This document shows positions 6,016 through 12,709 of a DNA stretch of 13,918 bases, in pieces. Origin of the DNA: an uncultured Eubacteriales bacterium (lineage in GTDB: Bacteria; Bacillota; Clostridia; Peptostreptococcales; Anaerovoracaceae); assembly GCA_902766185.1 (NCBI GenBank), contig CACXCQ010000061.1, positions 1-13,918 of the forward strand, read 5' to 3'. The stretch's first letter is position 1, and each line of letters opens with the position of its first letter. The notes beneath the pieces were generated by a model that was not told the origin of the DNA, did no database searches, and saw nothing but the letters and a program-made list of their open reading frames with translations. A program made the position numbers and the translations under genes.

Positions 6016-7344
6016 TCAGTCCTGCCGGAGCCCCCGGGCGATGATGTCCTCCAGCTCGGAGAAGGCCACATCCTTCAGGATGCAGTGCCCCGGGTAGTCA
6101 GGGACAACCAGAGCGATCCGGATGCCCCGCGCCTTTTTATCGTTCAGCGCGGCGTCCGCCAGCGCAAAGGCTGGATACGGGCAGCGCAGATTGTAGCCAA
6201 AGTATTGAAGGATGGTACGGATATCGTCGCCGTAACCCTCCTGAAGCCAGCCAAGGGACTGGCCTGCCTTTGCGATGATGGCGATGCCGGTGGCCACCGC
6301 GGAGCCGTGAGAGATCTGGTAATCGCTGCACTTCTCGATGGCATGCCCAACGGTGTGGCCCAGATTCAGCAGCTTCCGCTGGCCGCTTTCCCACTCGTCC
6401 TCCTCCACGATGAGGCGCTTGATGTTAATGGCCTTGGCGATCAGCCGGATCATCTCCTCGGGATGATCGAAGATGGGCGGGCGGTTCCCCTGATATCCCA
6501 TGCAGAGAAAATCGTACAGGGAGAGGGTGCGTTCCGCAATGTCCCCGGCGCCGGCAGCTGAGGCGTCCGCCACTGTGCCGAAATCCGTCATCGTAAGGTC
6601 CGGTGTCTCGAAGGTCTCCTCCTCGCTTCCCGGCCAGCCCTCCGGAGGTTCCGCGCCCGCCCCGGGGATGATGGCGTAACCGTCTCCCGTGCGGGGCACC
6701 ATCAGCGCATCGTAGACCACCGTGTTGTCGGCGATGAATCCGGCCTTCAGGATCTCCGCCATGCCGTCCATAAGCAAAGGCTGGCTCAGCGTAGTGAGAA
6801 CGGCCGGATCGAAGAGAACCAGGTTCGGCTGCCAGAAGGCGCCGGCAAGGTTTTTGCCCGCCGGAAGGTTCACGCCGGTCTTGCCGCCCACGGAGGAGTC
6901 CACCGCGGCCAGAAGCGTGGTGGGGATCTGAACGAAGTCGATCCCGCGCAGATAGATCGCCGCGGCGAAACCGGTAAGGTCACCGGTAATGCCGCCGCCC
7001 AGCGCGACCAGCAGGTCGGACCGGGAGAAGCGATGCTCCGTCAGGTGATCGAGAAGGCGCTCGACAGTCTCCATGCTCTTGTGATCCTCACCGTCTGGGA
7101 AGACGAAGGTCGTCGTCTCGAAGCCCGCGTGCCGAAGGGAACTCAGCAGGGCCTGATTCTGTCCCCCGTAGAGGGCCGCAACGGTCTCGTCGGAGACCAC
7201 GCAGACTCTTCGGCAATGGAGCACACCGGAGGCGCCCCGGCGTTTTTCCAGGTCGGCGCGGATGCGCATGCCTGCCTCGGACAGAAGCCCGGCCTTCAGG
7301 ATGACGTCGTATTCTTTTGATGCATTCACGTGGATCGTGATCAT
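6016..7344 (-). CDS. aroB: 3-dehydroquinate synthase
   Basis: Second step of the shikimate pathway: NAD- and metal-dependent conversion of DAHP to 3-dehydroquinate, cytoplasmic. Seen: PDGE 83-86, ALGGGITGD 114-122, RGIDFVQIPTTLLAAVDSSV 133-152 followed by GGKTGVN, and GKNLAGAF 163-170. The metal ligands E197 (AEILK), H330 (LNLGHTVGH) and H346 (SHGSAV) are present, as is DKK at 402-404. The catalytic set is therefore intact, although the usual HGEAV is HGSAV. From this start the protein is 442 residues, against about 350-370 for the family; the excess is an insertion at about 214-293. The start at 7344 has AAAGG nine bases upstream. An ATG 75 nt further upstream lies before the predicted transcription start and is rejected. 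It heads the unit with the aroA-like gene 93 bp downstream. Confidence 0.93.
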   Translation of the reverse strand: MITIHVNASKEYDVILKAGLLSEAGMRIRADLEKRRGASGVLHCRRVCVVSDETVAALYGGQNQALLSSLRHAGFETTTFVFPDGEDHKSMETVERLLDHLTEHRFSRSDLLVALGGGITGDLTGFAAAIYLRGIDFVQIPTTLLAAVDSSVGGKTGVNLPAGKNLAGAFWQPNLVLFDPAVLTTLSQPLLMDGMAEILKAGFIADNTVVYDALMVPRTGDGYAIIPGAGAEPPEGWPGSEEETFETPDLTMTDFGTVADASAAGAGDIAERTLSLYDFLCMGYQGNRPPIFDHPEEMIRLIAKAINIKRLIVEEDEWESGQRKLLNLGHTVGHAIEKCSDYQISHGSAVATGIAIIAKAGQSLGWLQEGYGDDIRTILQYFGYNLRCPYPAFALADAALNDKKARGIRIALVVPDYPGHCILKDVAFSELEDIIARGLRQD

Positions 7345-7380
7345 GGAGCAATGCCTTTCTGTTGGTTTTTCCTGTGGGGA

Positions 7381-7389
7381 ATTATACCA
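7381..7389 (-). promoter_or_regulatory. Extended -10 promoter of the aroB unit
   Basis: On the minus strand the sequence reads ATGGTATAATT: a consensus TATAAT (7381-7386) with the TGn extension. No good -35 is seen, which fits an extended -10 promoter. Transcription would begin near 7374, about 30 nt before the aroB ATG at 7344. This placement also decides the aroB start. Confidence 0.65.
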
Positions 7390-7445
7390 TATCGCCGGCG
7401 GTAACGCACGGGATTTCACACGGGAAGAGGGTCGCCTGTAAATGT

Positions 7446-7494
7446 GAAAACACCCCGGCGGTGCGGCAGGCGTTTACCTGCCGTTCCGCCGGGG
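7446..7494 (-). terminator. Intrinsic terminator of htrA
   Basis: A two-part stem is seen: CCCCGGCGG/CCGCCGGGG (7453-7461 with 7486-7494), then CGGCAGG/CCTGCCG (7464-7470 with 7477-7483), with a 6-nt loop. On the minus strand it is followed by GTGTTTTCACATTT. It lies just after the htrA stop at 7515 and before the aroB promoter, separating the two units. Confidence 0.75.
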
Positions 7495-7514
7495 CAATGG
7501 CTGTCCTATCCGGT

Positions 7515-9704
7515 CTAGAAGAATCCGTTGAAGAACTCCTGCCATCCACCGAAGCCGTCTGTGCCGCCCTGGTTCTGGTCGGGCAGCTGGCCGTTATCGC
7601 CGCCGAAGGGGTCCTGCTGATTCTGACCGTTCTGGTCCTGACCGTCCTGACCGTCCTGATCGTTCTGGCCCTGGTCACCCTGGTCGCCCTGGGTGTTCTG
7701 CTGGGCTGCTGTCTTTTCCTCGAGCTCCAGTTTGATGTTCTTCTGCACGCCGTCCCGGACGACGGTGAAGGTCAGCTTGTCTCCCACCTTGTGGGCGGTG
7801 ACGATGGAGGAAAGCTCTTCGAAAGTCGAGATCTCAGTACCGTCTACCGCGAAGACCTGATCTCCGGGCTGGAAGCCGGCCTTCTTGGCGTTCTCGCCGT
7901 TGACGCTGTAGATGTAAACGCCGGAGGCTGATCCGCTGCCGAAGAAGGAGTCAAACGGGCTGCTTCCTGCGGACGAGGAGCCCTCCTGATAGGTCATGCC
8001 CGTGGAGGGCTGTCCGCTTACATACCCCTTATCGATAAGCTGCTGTGCAACATCGGCTGCTTTATTGATGGGAATGGCGAATCCCAGTCCCTCGACATCG
8101 GAGCCGGCGGATTTGGCTACCACCAGTCCGATGAGTTTGCCTTCACTGCTGAACAGTCCGCCGCCGGAGTTTCCGGGGTTGATGGAGCTGTCGGTCTGGA
8201 GCAGATGCAGCGTCTTTCCGCCGATGGAAAGTTCTCTGTCTGTCGCGCTGATGATTCCCGCGGTCACTGTGCCGCCCAGCTCGCCCAGCGGGTTACCGAT
8301 GGCTACGGCCAGATCGCCGACCTCCAGCTGGTCGCTGTTGCCGTAGACGGCGGGGGTCAGGCCGGACGCGTCGATCTTGAGCACGGCCACGTCGTTGTTC
8401 TCATCCGTTCCGACAAGAGTCGCTTCGTATTCTTTTTCGTCGGCTGTGGTGACCTTGATCTTGTTCGCGCCTTCGATGACGTGATTGTTGGTCATGACAT
8501 AGCCGTCTTCGCTGATGATGACGCCGCTTCCGGCTCCTTCGGTGACATACTGCTGCATCCAGGTGTCGGAGGCAACGCTTTCGGTACGGATCTCAACGAC
8601 GCTGTTCTTCGCCGCGGCGGTGATCTCCTTGATGGTCATTCCGGATCCGGTGGCGTTCTCCAGCGTATATCCCGCGGAGGAGGCTGCCTGACTGCTGTCG
8701 GGAGTGACCGCCGTCGTTGCGGTCTGTGCCGTGCTTGCCTGGTTTTGCTTGACCAGCGTGGTGCCCAGGGCCGCTCCGCCGAGTCCGAACAGGCAGGAGG
8801 CCAGCATACAGCAGGCGATCAGAAGCGCCATGGCCTTGCGCGTCATCATGATGGGCTGCGCCGGCTTCTTCTGTTTCTTCTGCTTCTCCTGGCGATGAAT
8901 GCTATCCTTCATCTGTCTGCGGCTGCGGTGGACCTCTCCGTTGCTCCAGGAGGCGGATGCGCCCGGTCTGAAGTTCTCTCTGGGGTCGGTATAGTGTCCG
9001 GTCTTGCCGGGGTCAAAGCTGGGGTTCTCGAACCGGGGATGCCCGTTGTCGCTGCTCATGTTTCGCGCGGGTTCCTCCCGGCGGGGGGCTGCTTCTTCCG
9101 CATCCCGCATGACGAATCCTGCGCCTGCCACTGCTCCTGCGGCTGCCGAAGCCGCGGTGTCCTGGAACCGGCCGCCGCCGGGATGGATGCGGTCTTCCAC
9201 GCCGTCGATGGCGCTGGTCTCTCTGCGGTAGGGTTCGGAAGCCTGATCCGCCTTTATCGCCGCCGCCTTCAGCGCGTCGGCTCTGGCAGCAGCTGCCCGC
9301 AGGATGTCGGAGGCCGGAGAACTCTTCGGCTCCTCCGCATCGGTGACCGTTTCGGCCGCCGCTTTTGCCTCGGCCGCCGCTTCCGTCTCGGCCGCCGCTT
9401 TTGCCTCAGTCGCCACGTTCCTTTCGGCCGCCGCTCTGGCGTCGGTCCCGGCTTCCTCCTCGTCGGAGGACTTCATCGCCGCCTTCCGGGCAGCCTCGAG
9501 AGCAGCTTTTCTTTCTTCGGCTGCCTTCTCCGCCGCTTCGGCTTTTTCGGCGCCCTCCAGGATCTGCTGCTCCGCGTCCTCCCCGAAGATGTAGGTCATC
9601 AGATCGTCATCATCGGGGCGCGCCGCGTCCGGAGCCTTCTTCGGCTCGGCGGGCTGAAGGATGAAGTTAGGTTCGTAATTCGAATTTTCGTTGCGTTCAG
9701 TCAT
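7515..9704 (-). CDS. htrA: HtrA/DegP-like membrane-anchored serine protease with PDZ domain
   Basis: 729 residues. Residues 1-285 are hydrophilic, and 45-155 are Ala/Glu/Lys-rich, probably coiled coil or disordered. A Lys-rich patch (EKQKKQKK, about 273-280) precedes one membrane helix at about 288-316. The trypsin-like protease domain spans about 355-560 with the triad H408 (TNNHVIEG), D438 (NNDVAVLKID) and S513 (NPGNSGGGLF), all intact. One PDZ domain covers about 590-662 (AGFQPGDQVFAVDG). The tail, 665-729, is a Gln/Asp/Gly repeat ending in aromatic residues (FGGWQEFFNGFF). The positive-inside rule puts the protease outside the membrane, where it would handle misfolded envelope proteins. 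The start at 9704 has GAGGT five bases upstream. The family usually has a far shorter N-terminal cytoplasmic part. It is monocistronic, with its own terminator at 7446-7494. Confidence 0.95.
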   Translation of the reverse strand: MTERNENSNYEPNFILQPAEPKKAPDAARPDDDDLMTYIFGEDAEQQILEGAEKAEAAEKAAEERKAALEAARKAAMKSSDEEEAGTDARAAAERNVATEAKAAAETEAAAEAKAAAETVTDAEEPKSSPASDILRAAAARADALKAAAIKADQASEPYRRETSAIDGVEDRIHPGGGRFQDTAASAAAGAVAGAGFVMRDAEEAAPRREEPARNMSSDNGHPRFENPSFDPGKTGHYTDPRENFRPGASASWSNGEVHRSRRQMKDSIHRQEKQKKQKKPAQPIMMTRKAMALLIACCMLASCLFGLGGAALGTTLVKQNQASTAQTATTAVTPDSSQAASSAGYTLENATGSGMTIKEITAAAKNSVVEIRTESVASDTWMQQYVTEGAGSGVIISEDGYVMTNNHVIEGANKIKVTTADEKEYEATLVGTDENNDVAVLKIDASGLTPAVYGNSDQLEVGDLAVAIGNPLGELGGTVTAGIISATDRELSIGGKTLHLLQTDSSINPGNSGGGLFSSEGKLIGLVVAKSAGSDVEGLGFAIPINKAADVAQQLIDKGYVSGQPSTGMTYQEGSSSAGSSPFDSFFGSGSASGVYIYSVNGENAKKAGFQPGDQVFAVDGTEISTFEELSSIVTAHKVGDKLTFTVVRDGVQKNIKLELEEKTAAQQNTQGDQGDQGQNDQDGQDGQDQNGQNQQDPFGGDNGQLPDQNQGGTDGFGGWQEFFNGFF
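7614..7691. repeat. Short tandem repeats encoding the HtrA Gln/Asp/Gly tail
   Basis: Imperfect 9-bp units (variants of CTGACCGTC on the plus strand) encode the DQGDQGQNDQDGQDGQDQ-type tail of HtrA, residues about 672-697. Slippage-prone, so the tail length probably varies between strains. Confidence 0.65.
9352..9441. repeat. Five 18-bp tandem repeats encoding the Ala/Glu segment of HtrA
   Basis: Units start at 9352, 9370, 9388, 9406 and 9424, close to TCGGCCGCCGCTTTTGCC; the fourth is diverged. They encode hexapeptide variants of EAKAAA/ETEAAA at about residues 88-118, an in-frame expansion of a helical cytoplasmic segment. Confidence 0.75.
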
Positions 9705-9862
9705 ATCGTACCTCGCTTTTGCTGGCCGCCGCGAAAAGCGCAGCCCGCGATTACTTGTGTTCTTTGTACACCCTTATGATAGCGAGGGAATATGTGCATC
9801 CTGTGAAAAAAGGATGTTGAAATGGAAACGAATCTGCAAAAAAAGACGTAAACGGGCAGGCC
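9705..9862 (-). promoter_or_regulatory. htrA upstream region, weak promoter candidate
   Basis: This 158-bp gap follows the five-gene operon and precedes htrA on the same strand. A TATCAT at 9777-9782 is the best -10 candidate, but the nearest -35-like TTCACA is 20 nt away. A T-run on the minus strand (9838-9844) follows the membrane-protein stop without a clear hairpin, so read-through into htrA is possible. Confidence 0.3.
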
Positions 9863-10393
9863 TCAGCTCAGCTTCAGGTCGACGCTGTCGCGCCGGATCC
9901 GCCGGCAGTACCAGTTGATGAGACAGGTGAGTACATAATCGTAGAGCAAAAGCAGGGCAGTTCCGCCGAGGACCAGAAGGGCGGCCGGATAGCCCGGCAG
10001 GGATACGGACTGGGCCAGAAGCTCCCGGAACCCGAAGAGACCCAGACAAAGGAGCCCCGCGAAAAAGACGCATTTGCAGACGATCTGCAGGGGACCGGAC
10101 TTGATCTTCTCCAGAAAGAACTTGAGAATGGGCCAGTAGCCGAAGAATGCGGCGTAGGGAAGAATGGCCAGCTTATTGGGCAAAAGAAAGAAACCCAGAA
10201 GGCAGGCGGCAAAGAACAGCAGCGCGCCTCCGCCGACGCGGGTTTCGATGATCATGACAGCGGTAAACAGGGAACTGAGGGCAAAAAGGGTCAGGTCGAT
10301 CCCCGGAACGACGGTTCCGGCGAACATGAAAACCAGGGTGAGCGCCAGGCAGATCCCGCCGAGAGCGACCCGGAATGTTGGGCTTCGCTTCAT
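9863..10393 (-). CDS. Small multi-pass membrane protein, ECF S-component-like
   Basis: 176 residues, mostly hydrophobic, with about five to six membrane helices (about 8-28, 31-50, 54-72, 76-95, 104-121, 134-155) and a basic C-terminal patch (CRRIRRD, 163-169). The layout RVALGGICLALTLVFMF at the N-terminus, an acidic residue in MIIETRVGGG, and FFGYWPILKFFLEK resembles ThiW/ECF transporter substrate-binding subunits and related uncharacterised Clostridia membrane proteins. I cannot name a ligand. The start at 10393 is fixed by GGAGG eight bases upstream; a longer frame back to 10483 would overlap the J-domain gene and lacks such a site. It lies 25 bp downstream of the J-domain gene, the last gene of the operon. 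No convincing terminator hairpin follows, only a T-run. Confidence 0.75.
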   Translation of the reverse strand: MKRSPTFRVALGGICLALTLVFMFAGTVVPGIDLTLFALSSLFTAVMIIETRVGGGALLFFAACLLGFFLLPNKLAILPYAAFFGYWPILKFFLEKIKSGPLQIVCKCVFFAGLLCLGLFGFRELLAQSVSLPGYPAALLVLGGTALLLLYDYVLTCLINWYCRRIRRDSVDLKLS

Positions 10394-10418
10394 CAGATAT
10401 TCCTCCGGATGGTACGGA

Positions 10419-11027
10419 TCAGATGCAGTCGCAGCAGCAGTCCGCGCAGATGTAGCACTGCAAAGCCTGGCAGCACAGGTCATCGTTGCTTCTGCCGTAG
10501 CCGCGGTTCATGGCGTTGTTTTGGAACCCCTGACCGCGATTCGCCAGGGAATTGAGGTGCTGCCGGTATTCGAAATTGGTCGGCTCCATGTTGCAGGCGG
10601 TCTGAAGACTGTTCACGGCTTCGTCGTACCAGCCTTTGCGGGAGGCGATGACGCCGTTTAAGAAGAACCACTCGGCGCTGCGGTCTCCGGTCTGGTTCAG
10701 GATGTGCTCCGCGGCGCCCAGATTTCCGGCATCGATGCTGCGGCGGACCTGCTGGTAGTCGGCGCCGGTGTTGTTGTAACCGCCGTTGTAGCCGCCATTG
10801 TAACCGCCGCCATTGTACCCCTGATTATAGCCCTGGCCGGAACCGCGCATGCGCATGATCGAGTCGTAGGCTTCGTTGATCTCGGCCAGCTTGTCTTCGG
10901 CCAGATCCGCCAGGGGATTGTCCTGGTAGCGGTCCGGATGGTATTTCTTGACCAGTGCTTTATAGGCTTCTTTGATCTGTTCGTCGGAGGCGTTTTCGGG
11001 TACGCCCAGAACTTCATATGGGTTCAT
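10419..11027 (-). CDS. J-domain protein with Gly/Tyr linker, TPR-like region and Cys-rich tail
   Basis: 202 residues. Residues 3-60 form a J domain ([20 protein letters not shown]) with the diagnostic HPD at 30-32, which in the family stimulates the ATPase of DnaK. A Gly/Tyr/Asn-rich linker (64-85, [11 protein letters not shown]) is encoded by short DNA repeats at 10773-10829. Residues 92-160 look like one to two TPR-type helical hairpins ([20 protein letters not shown]). The last 18 residues hold eight cysteines ([19 protein letters not shown]), a possible metal site or lipid/membrane anchor. It lacks the zinc-finger and C-terminal domains of true DnaJ, so it is a specialised type III J protein. 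The start has AGGAG six bases upstream. It lies 26 bp after the DUF5685 gene, and the two are probably partners. Confidence 0.92.
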   Translation of the reverse strand: MNPYEVLGVPENASDEQIKEAYKALVKKYHPDRYQDNPLADLAEDKLAEINEAYDSIMRMRGSGQGYNQGYNGGGYNGGYNGGYNNTGADYQQVRRSIDAGNLGAAEHILNQTGDRSAEWFFLNGVIASRKGWYDEAVNSLQTACNMEPTNFEYRQHLNSLANRGQGFQNNAMNRGYGRSNDDLCCQALQCYICADCCCDCI

Positions 11028-11053
11028 CGATGTCTCCTTTTTATATGGCCTGA

Positions 11054-11962
11054 TTACAGGCGTCCGTGGCCGGATCTCTCCGGTTTGATGCGTTTCAGTA
11101 CTTCCTCGGTCCTGCGGTTCAGCCCGAAGAAAATTACATTTTCTATGATACCAGAATTTTTCTGAATATCAAGGGATTCAAAGGATTCGCTGATCACCGC
11201 CAGGTAGGTGAAGAGGTTGAACCGGAGCTGGTCGTCGATCCGGGCCCGGAACTCCTCCGCCGTCTCGTCCTGCCGGTAGTCGAACCGGTGGAGCAGGGGA
11301 TTGTAGGAGCCGGTCTCGAGATTCTCTTCGATGTCATCGACGGCGTCGATCAGATAGATCCATTTGCCTAAATGATAACCGATGTTTGCGTAGATTTCGT
11401 GAAGAGTGGAGGATTGTTCCTCCGGTCCGTACAGAAAAGTGATGCCTTCCTGAAGGATGAGGCTCATGACCTGCGCGAAATCCTCGCTCACCCGGTCGAT
11501 GCTGGGGCAGTGCTCCTTCTCCAGAACAGCCAGCGCCTCCAGTCGTTCCCCGATGATGCTGCAAAGGCTGGGATGCTTCTTTTGCAGTTTTCGCCAGATG
11601 GGGCGAAACGCCGCAAGACCTGCCTTTGCGGAGAGACGGCCCTCATCGTTGACGTCGTCCAGAAGCTTGTACCAGGCGAGGATCAGCATGAGGTCGCCGG
11701 AGAACTCGATGGCCCGGTTGCGGATGGTGGTCTTTCGCCGGATGTGATGGACGACGCAGTGCTCCGCGGAAGGGGCGTCCGGTTCCTCGTCCACGCAGGC
11801 GAGCAAAAGCGCGATAAAAGCCGCGTCATAGCTCAGCACCATCCGGGGCAGCTGTCCGTAGATGCTGCCGATGTACTTGCAGATGCCGCAGTAGTATCCG
11901 GTGTAGATCTCGTATTCGCGAACCTTGAGTTCGCCCTTGTCGGGGATGACGTAGCCTAGCAT
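11054..11962 (-). CDS. DUF5685 family protein with isoprenoid-synthase-like Asp motifs
   Basis: 302 residues, predicted mostly alpha-helical, no signal peptide. The N-terminus ([20 protein letters not shown], then TGYYCGICK) and the [12 protein letters not shown] stretch are typical of DUF5685 of Clostridia. Candidate ligand residues are C25 and C28 (CGIC), C69 and H72/H73, and two Asp-rich motifs: DDVNDE at 102-107 and DAVDDIEE at 206-213. The pair of DDxxD-like motifs in an all-helical protein recalls class I isoprenoid or squalene/phytoene synthases; this is inference from motif spacing, and no activity is established for the family as far as I know. The start at 11962 is set by family similarity, but no real Shine-Dalgarno is visible. 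It sits 29 bp after rluB and 26 bp before the J-domain gene. Confidence 0.85.
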   Translation of the reverse strand: MLGYVIPDKGELKVREYEIYTGYYCGICKYIGSIYGQLPRMVLSYDAAFIALLLACVDEEPDAPSAEHCVVHHIRRKTTIRNRAIEFSGDLMLILAWYKLLDDVNDEGRLSAKAGLAAFRPIWRKLQKKHPSLCSIIGERLEALAVLEKEHCPSIDRVSEDFAQVMSLILQEGITFLYGPEEQSSTLHEIYANIGYHLGKWIYLIDAVDDIEENLETGSYNPLLHRFDYRQDETAEEFRARIDDQLRFNLFTYLAVISESFESLDIQKNSGIIENVIFFGLNRRTEEVLKRIKPERSGHGRL

Positions 11963-11991
11963 GGATCGGTGATGCGATTCGCGTTTCTTTC

Positions 11992-12696
11992 TTACAGGGA
12001 TTTCAGGTAGTCGATCTCTCTTTTTGTCAGCTTGCGGTAGTGGCCCTCCTGCATGCGGCCGAGGCGGATCTCGCCGACGGCGACCCGCTGAAGCTGCTGG
12101 ACCCGGTTGCCCACCGCGGCGAACATCTTTCGCACCTGGCGGTTCTTGCCCTCATGGATGGAGATCTCCACCACGGCTGACCGGACGTTCTGCCGGATCA
12201 CCCGGACCTTTGCCGGCGCTGTGGTGTAGCCGCCGATGTCCACGCCCCGGCGAAGCTTCGCGATCCGGGCATCCGAAAGGACGCCGGAGACCACCGCGAC
12301 GTAGGTCTTCCAGACATCGTGCTTCGGGTGGGTCAGGCGCTGGGCCAGATCCCCATCGTTGGTCATCAGCAGCAATCCTGTCGTATTATAATCCAGCCGC
12401 CCAACAGGGAAGATCCGCTCCGGAATGTCCGAAACCAGATCCGCCACCGTCCGGCGGTCTTTTTCGTCTTTCATGGTGGTGACGTAACCGAGGGGTTTGT
12501 TCAGCGCGACGTAGACTTTCTTACCGGCGGCTTCGATGGGCCTGCCGTTCACTTCGACGCGGTCGCCGTCCTGCACGTCGTAGCCCATTTCCCGCATTGC
12601 CGCGCCGTTGACCTTCACGTTGCCGGCGGCGATCAGCTCGTCCGCCTTGCGCCGGCTGCAGATCCCCGCGGAGGCGATGTACTTATTCAGTCGCAT
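11992..12696 (-). CDS. rluB: Pseudouridine synthase of the RluB/RsuA family
   Basis: 234 residues. An S4 RNA-binding domain occupies about 1-60 (MRLNKYIASAGICSRRKADE, then VKVNG). The catalytic domain has VGRLDYNTTGLLLMTNDGDL with the nucleophile D102, and the family motifs KTYVA (130-134) and EGKNRQVRKMF (182-192). It isomerises uridine in 23S rRNA, in E. coli at position 2605; the closely related RsuA and RluE cannot be fully excluded, but the length and S4 domain favour RluB. The start at 12696 has GGGGAGG five to six bases upstream, formed by the last codons of the preceding gene. Second gene of the five-gene operon. Confidence 0.92.
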   Translation of the reverse strand: MRLNKYIASAGICSRRKADELIAAGNVKVNGAAMREMGYDVQDGDRVEVNGRPIEAAGKKVYVALNKPLGYVTTMKDEKDRRTVADLVSDIPERIFPVGRLDYNTTGLLLMTNDGDLAQRLTHPKHDVWKTYVAVVSGVLSDARIAKLRRGVDIGGYTTAPAKVRVIRQNVRSAVVEISIHEGKNRQVRKMFAAVGNRVQQLQRVAVGEIRLGRMQEGHYRKLTKREIDYLKSL

Positions 12697-12709
12697 GGCC
12701 TACCTCCCC
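12696..12709 (-). promoter_or_regulatory. rluB Shine-Dalgarno overlapping the upstream stop codon
   Basis: The upstream gene ends CAG GGG AGG TAG. GGGGAGG is also the rluB ribosome-binding site, and the rluB ATG follows only 3 bp after the stop. This geometry predicts translational coupling or re-initiation of rluB by ribosomes ending the XpaC-like frame. Confidence 0.65.

Noticed and set aside
7345..7419. Longer aroB starting at 7419
   Set aside because: That ATG lies upstream of the predicted -10 at 7381-7386 and adds residues unlike the family; the ATG at 7344 has a spaced AAAGG.
8205..9779. 524-codon plus-strand frame opposite htrA
   Set aside because: It mirrors the repeats and codon structure of htrA; no motif and no ribosome-binding site.
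9830..9862. Terminator after the small membrane protein
   Set aside because: There is a T-run on the minus strand, but I cannot draw a convincing stem immediately before it.
10394..10483. N-terminal extension of the small membrane protein
   Set aside because: It would overlap the J-domain gene and precede the strong GGAGG site that serves the start at 10393.
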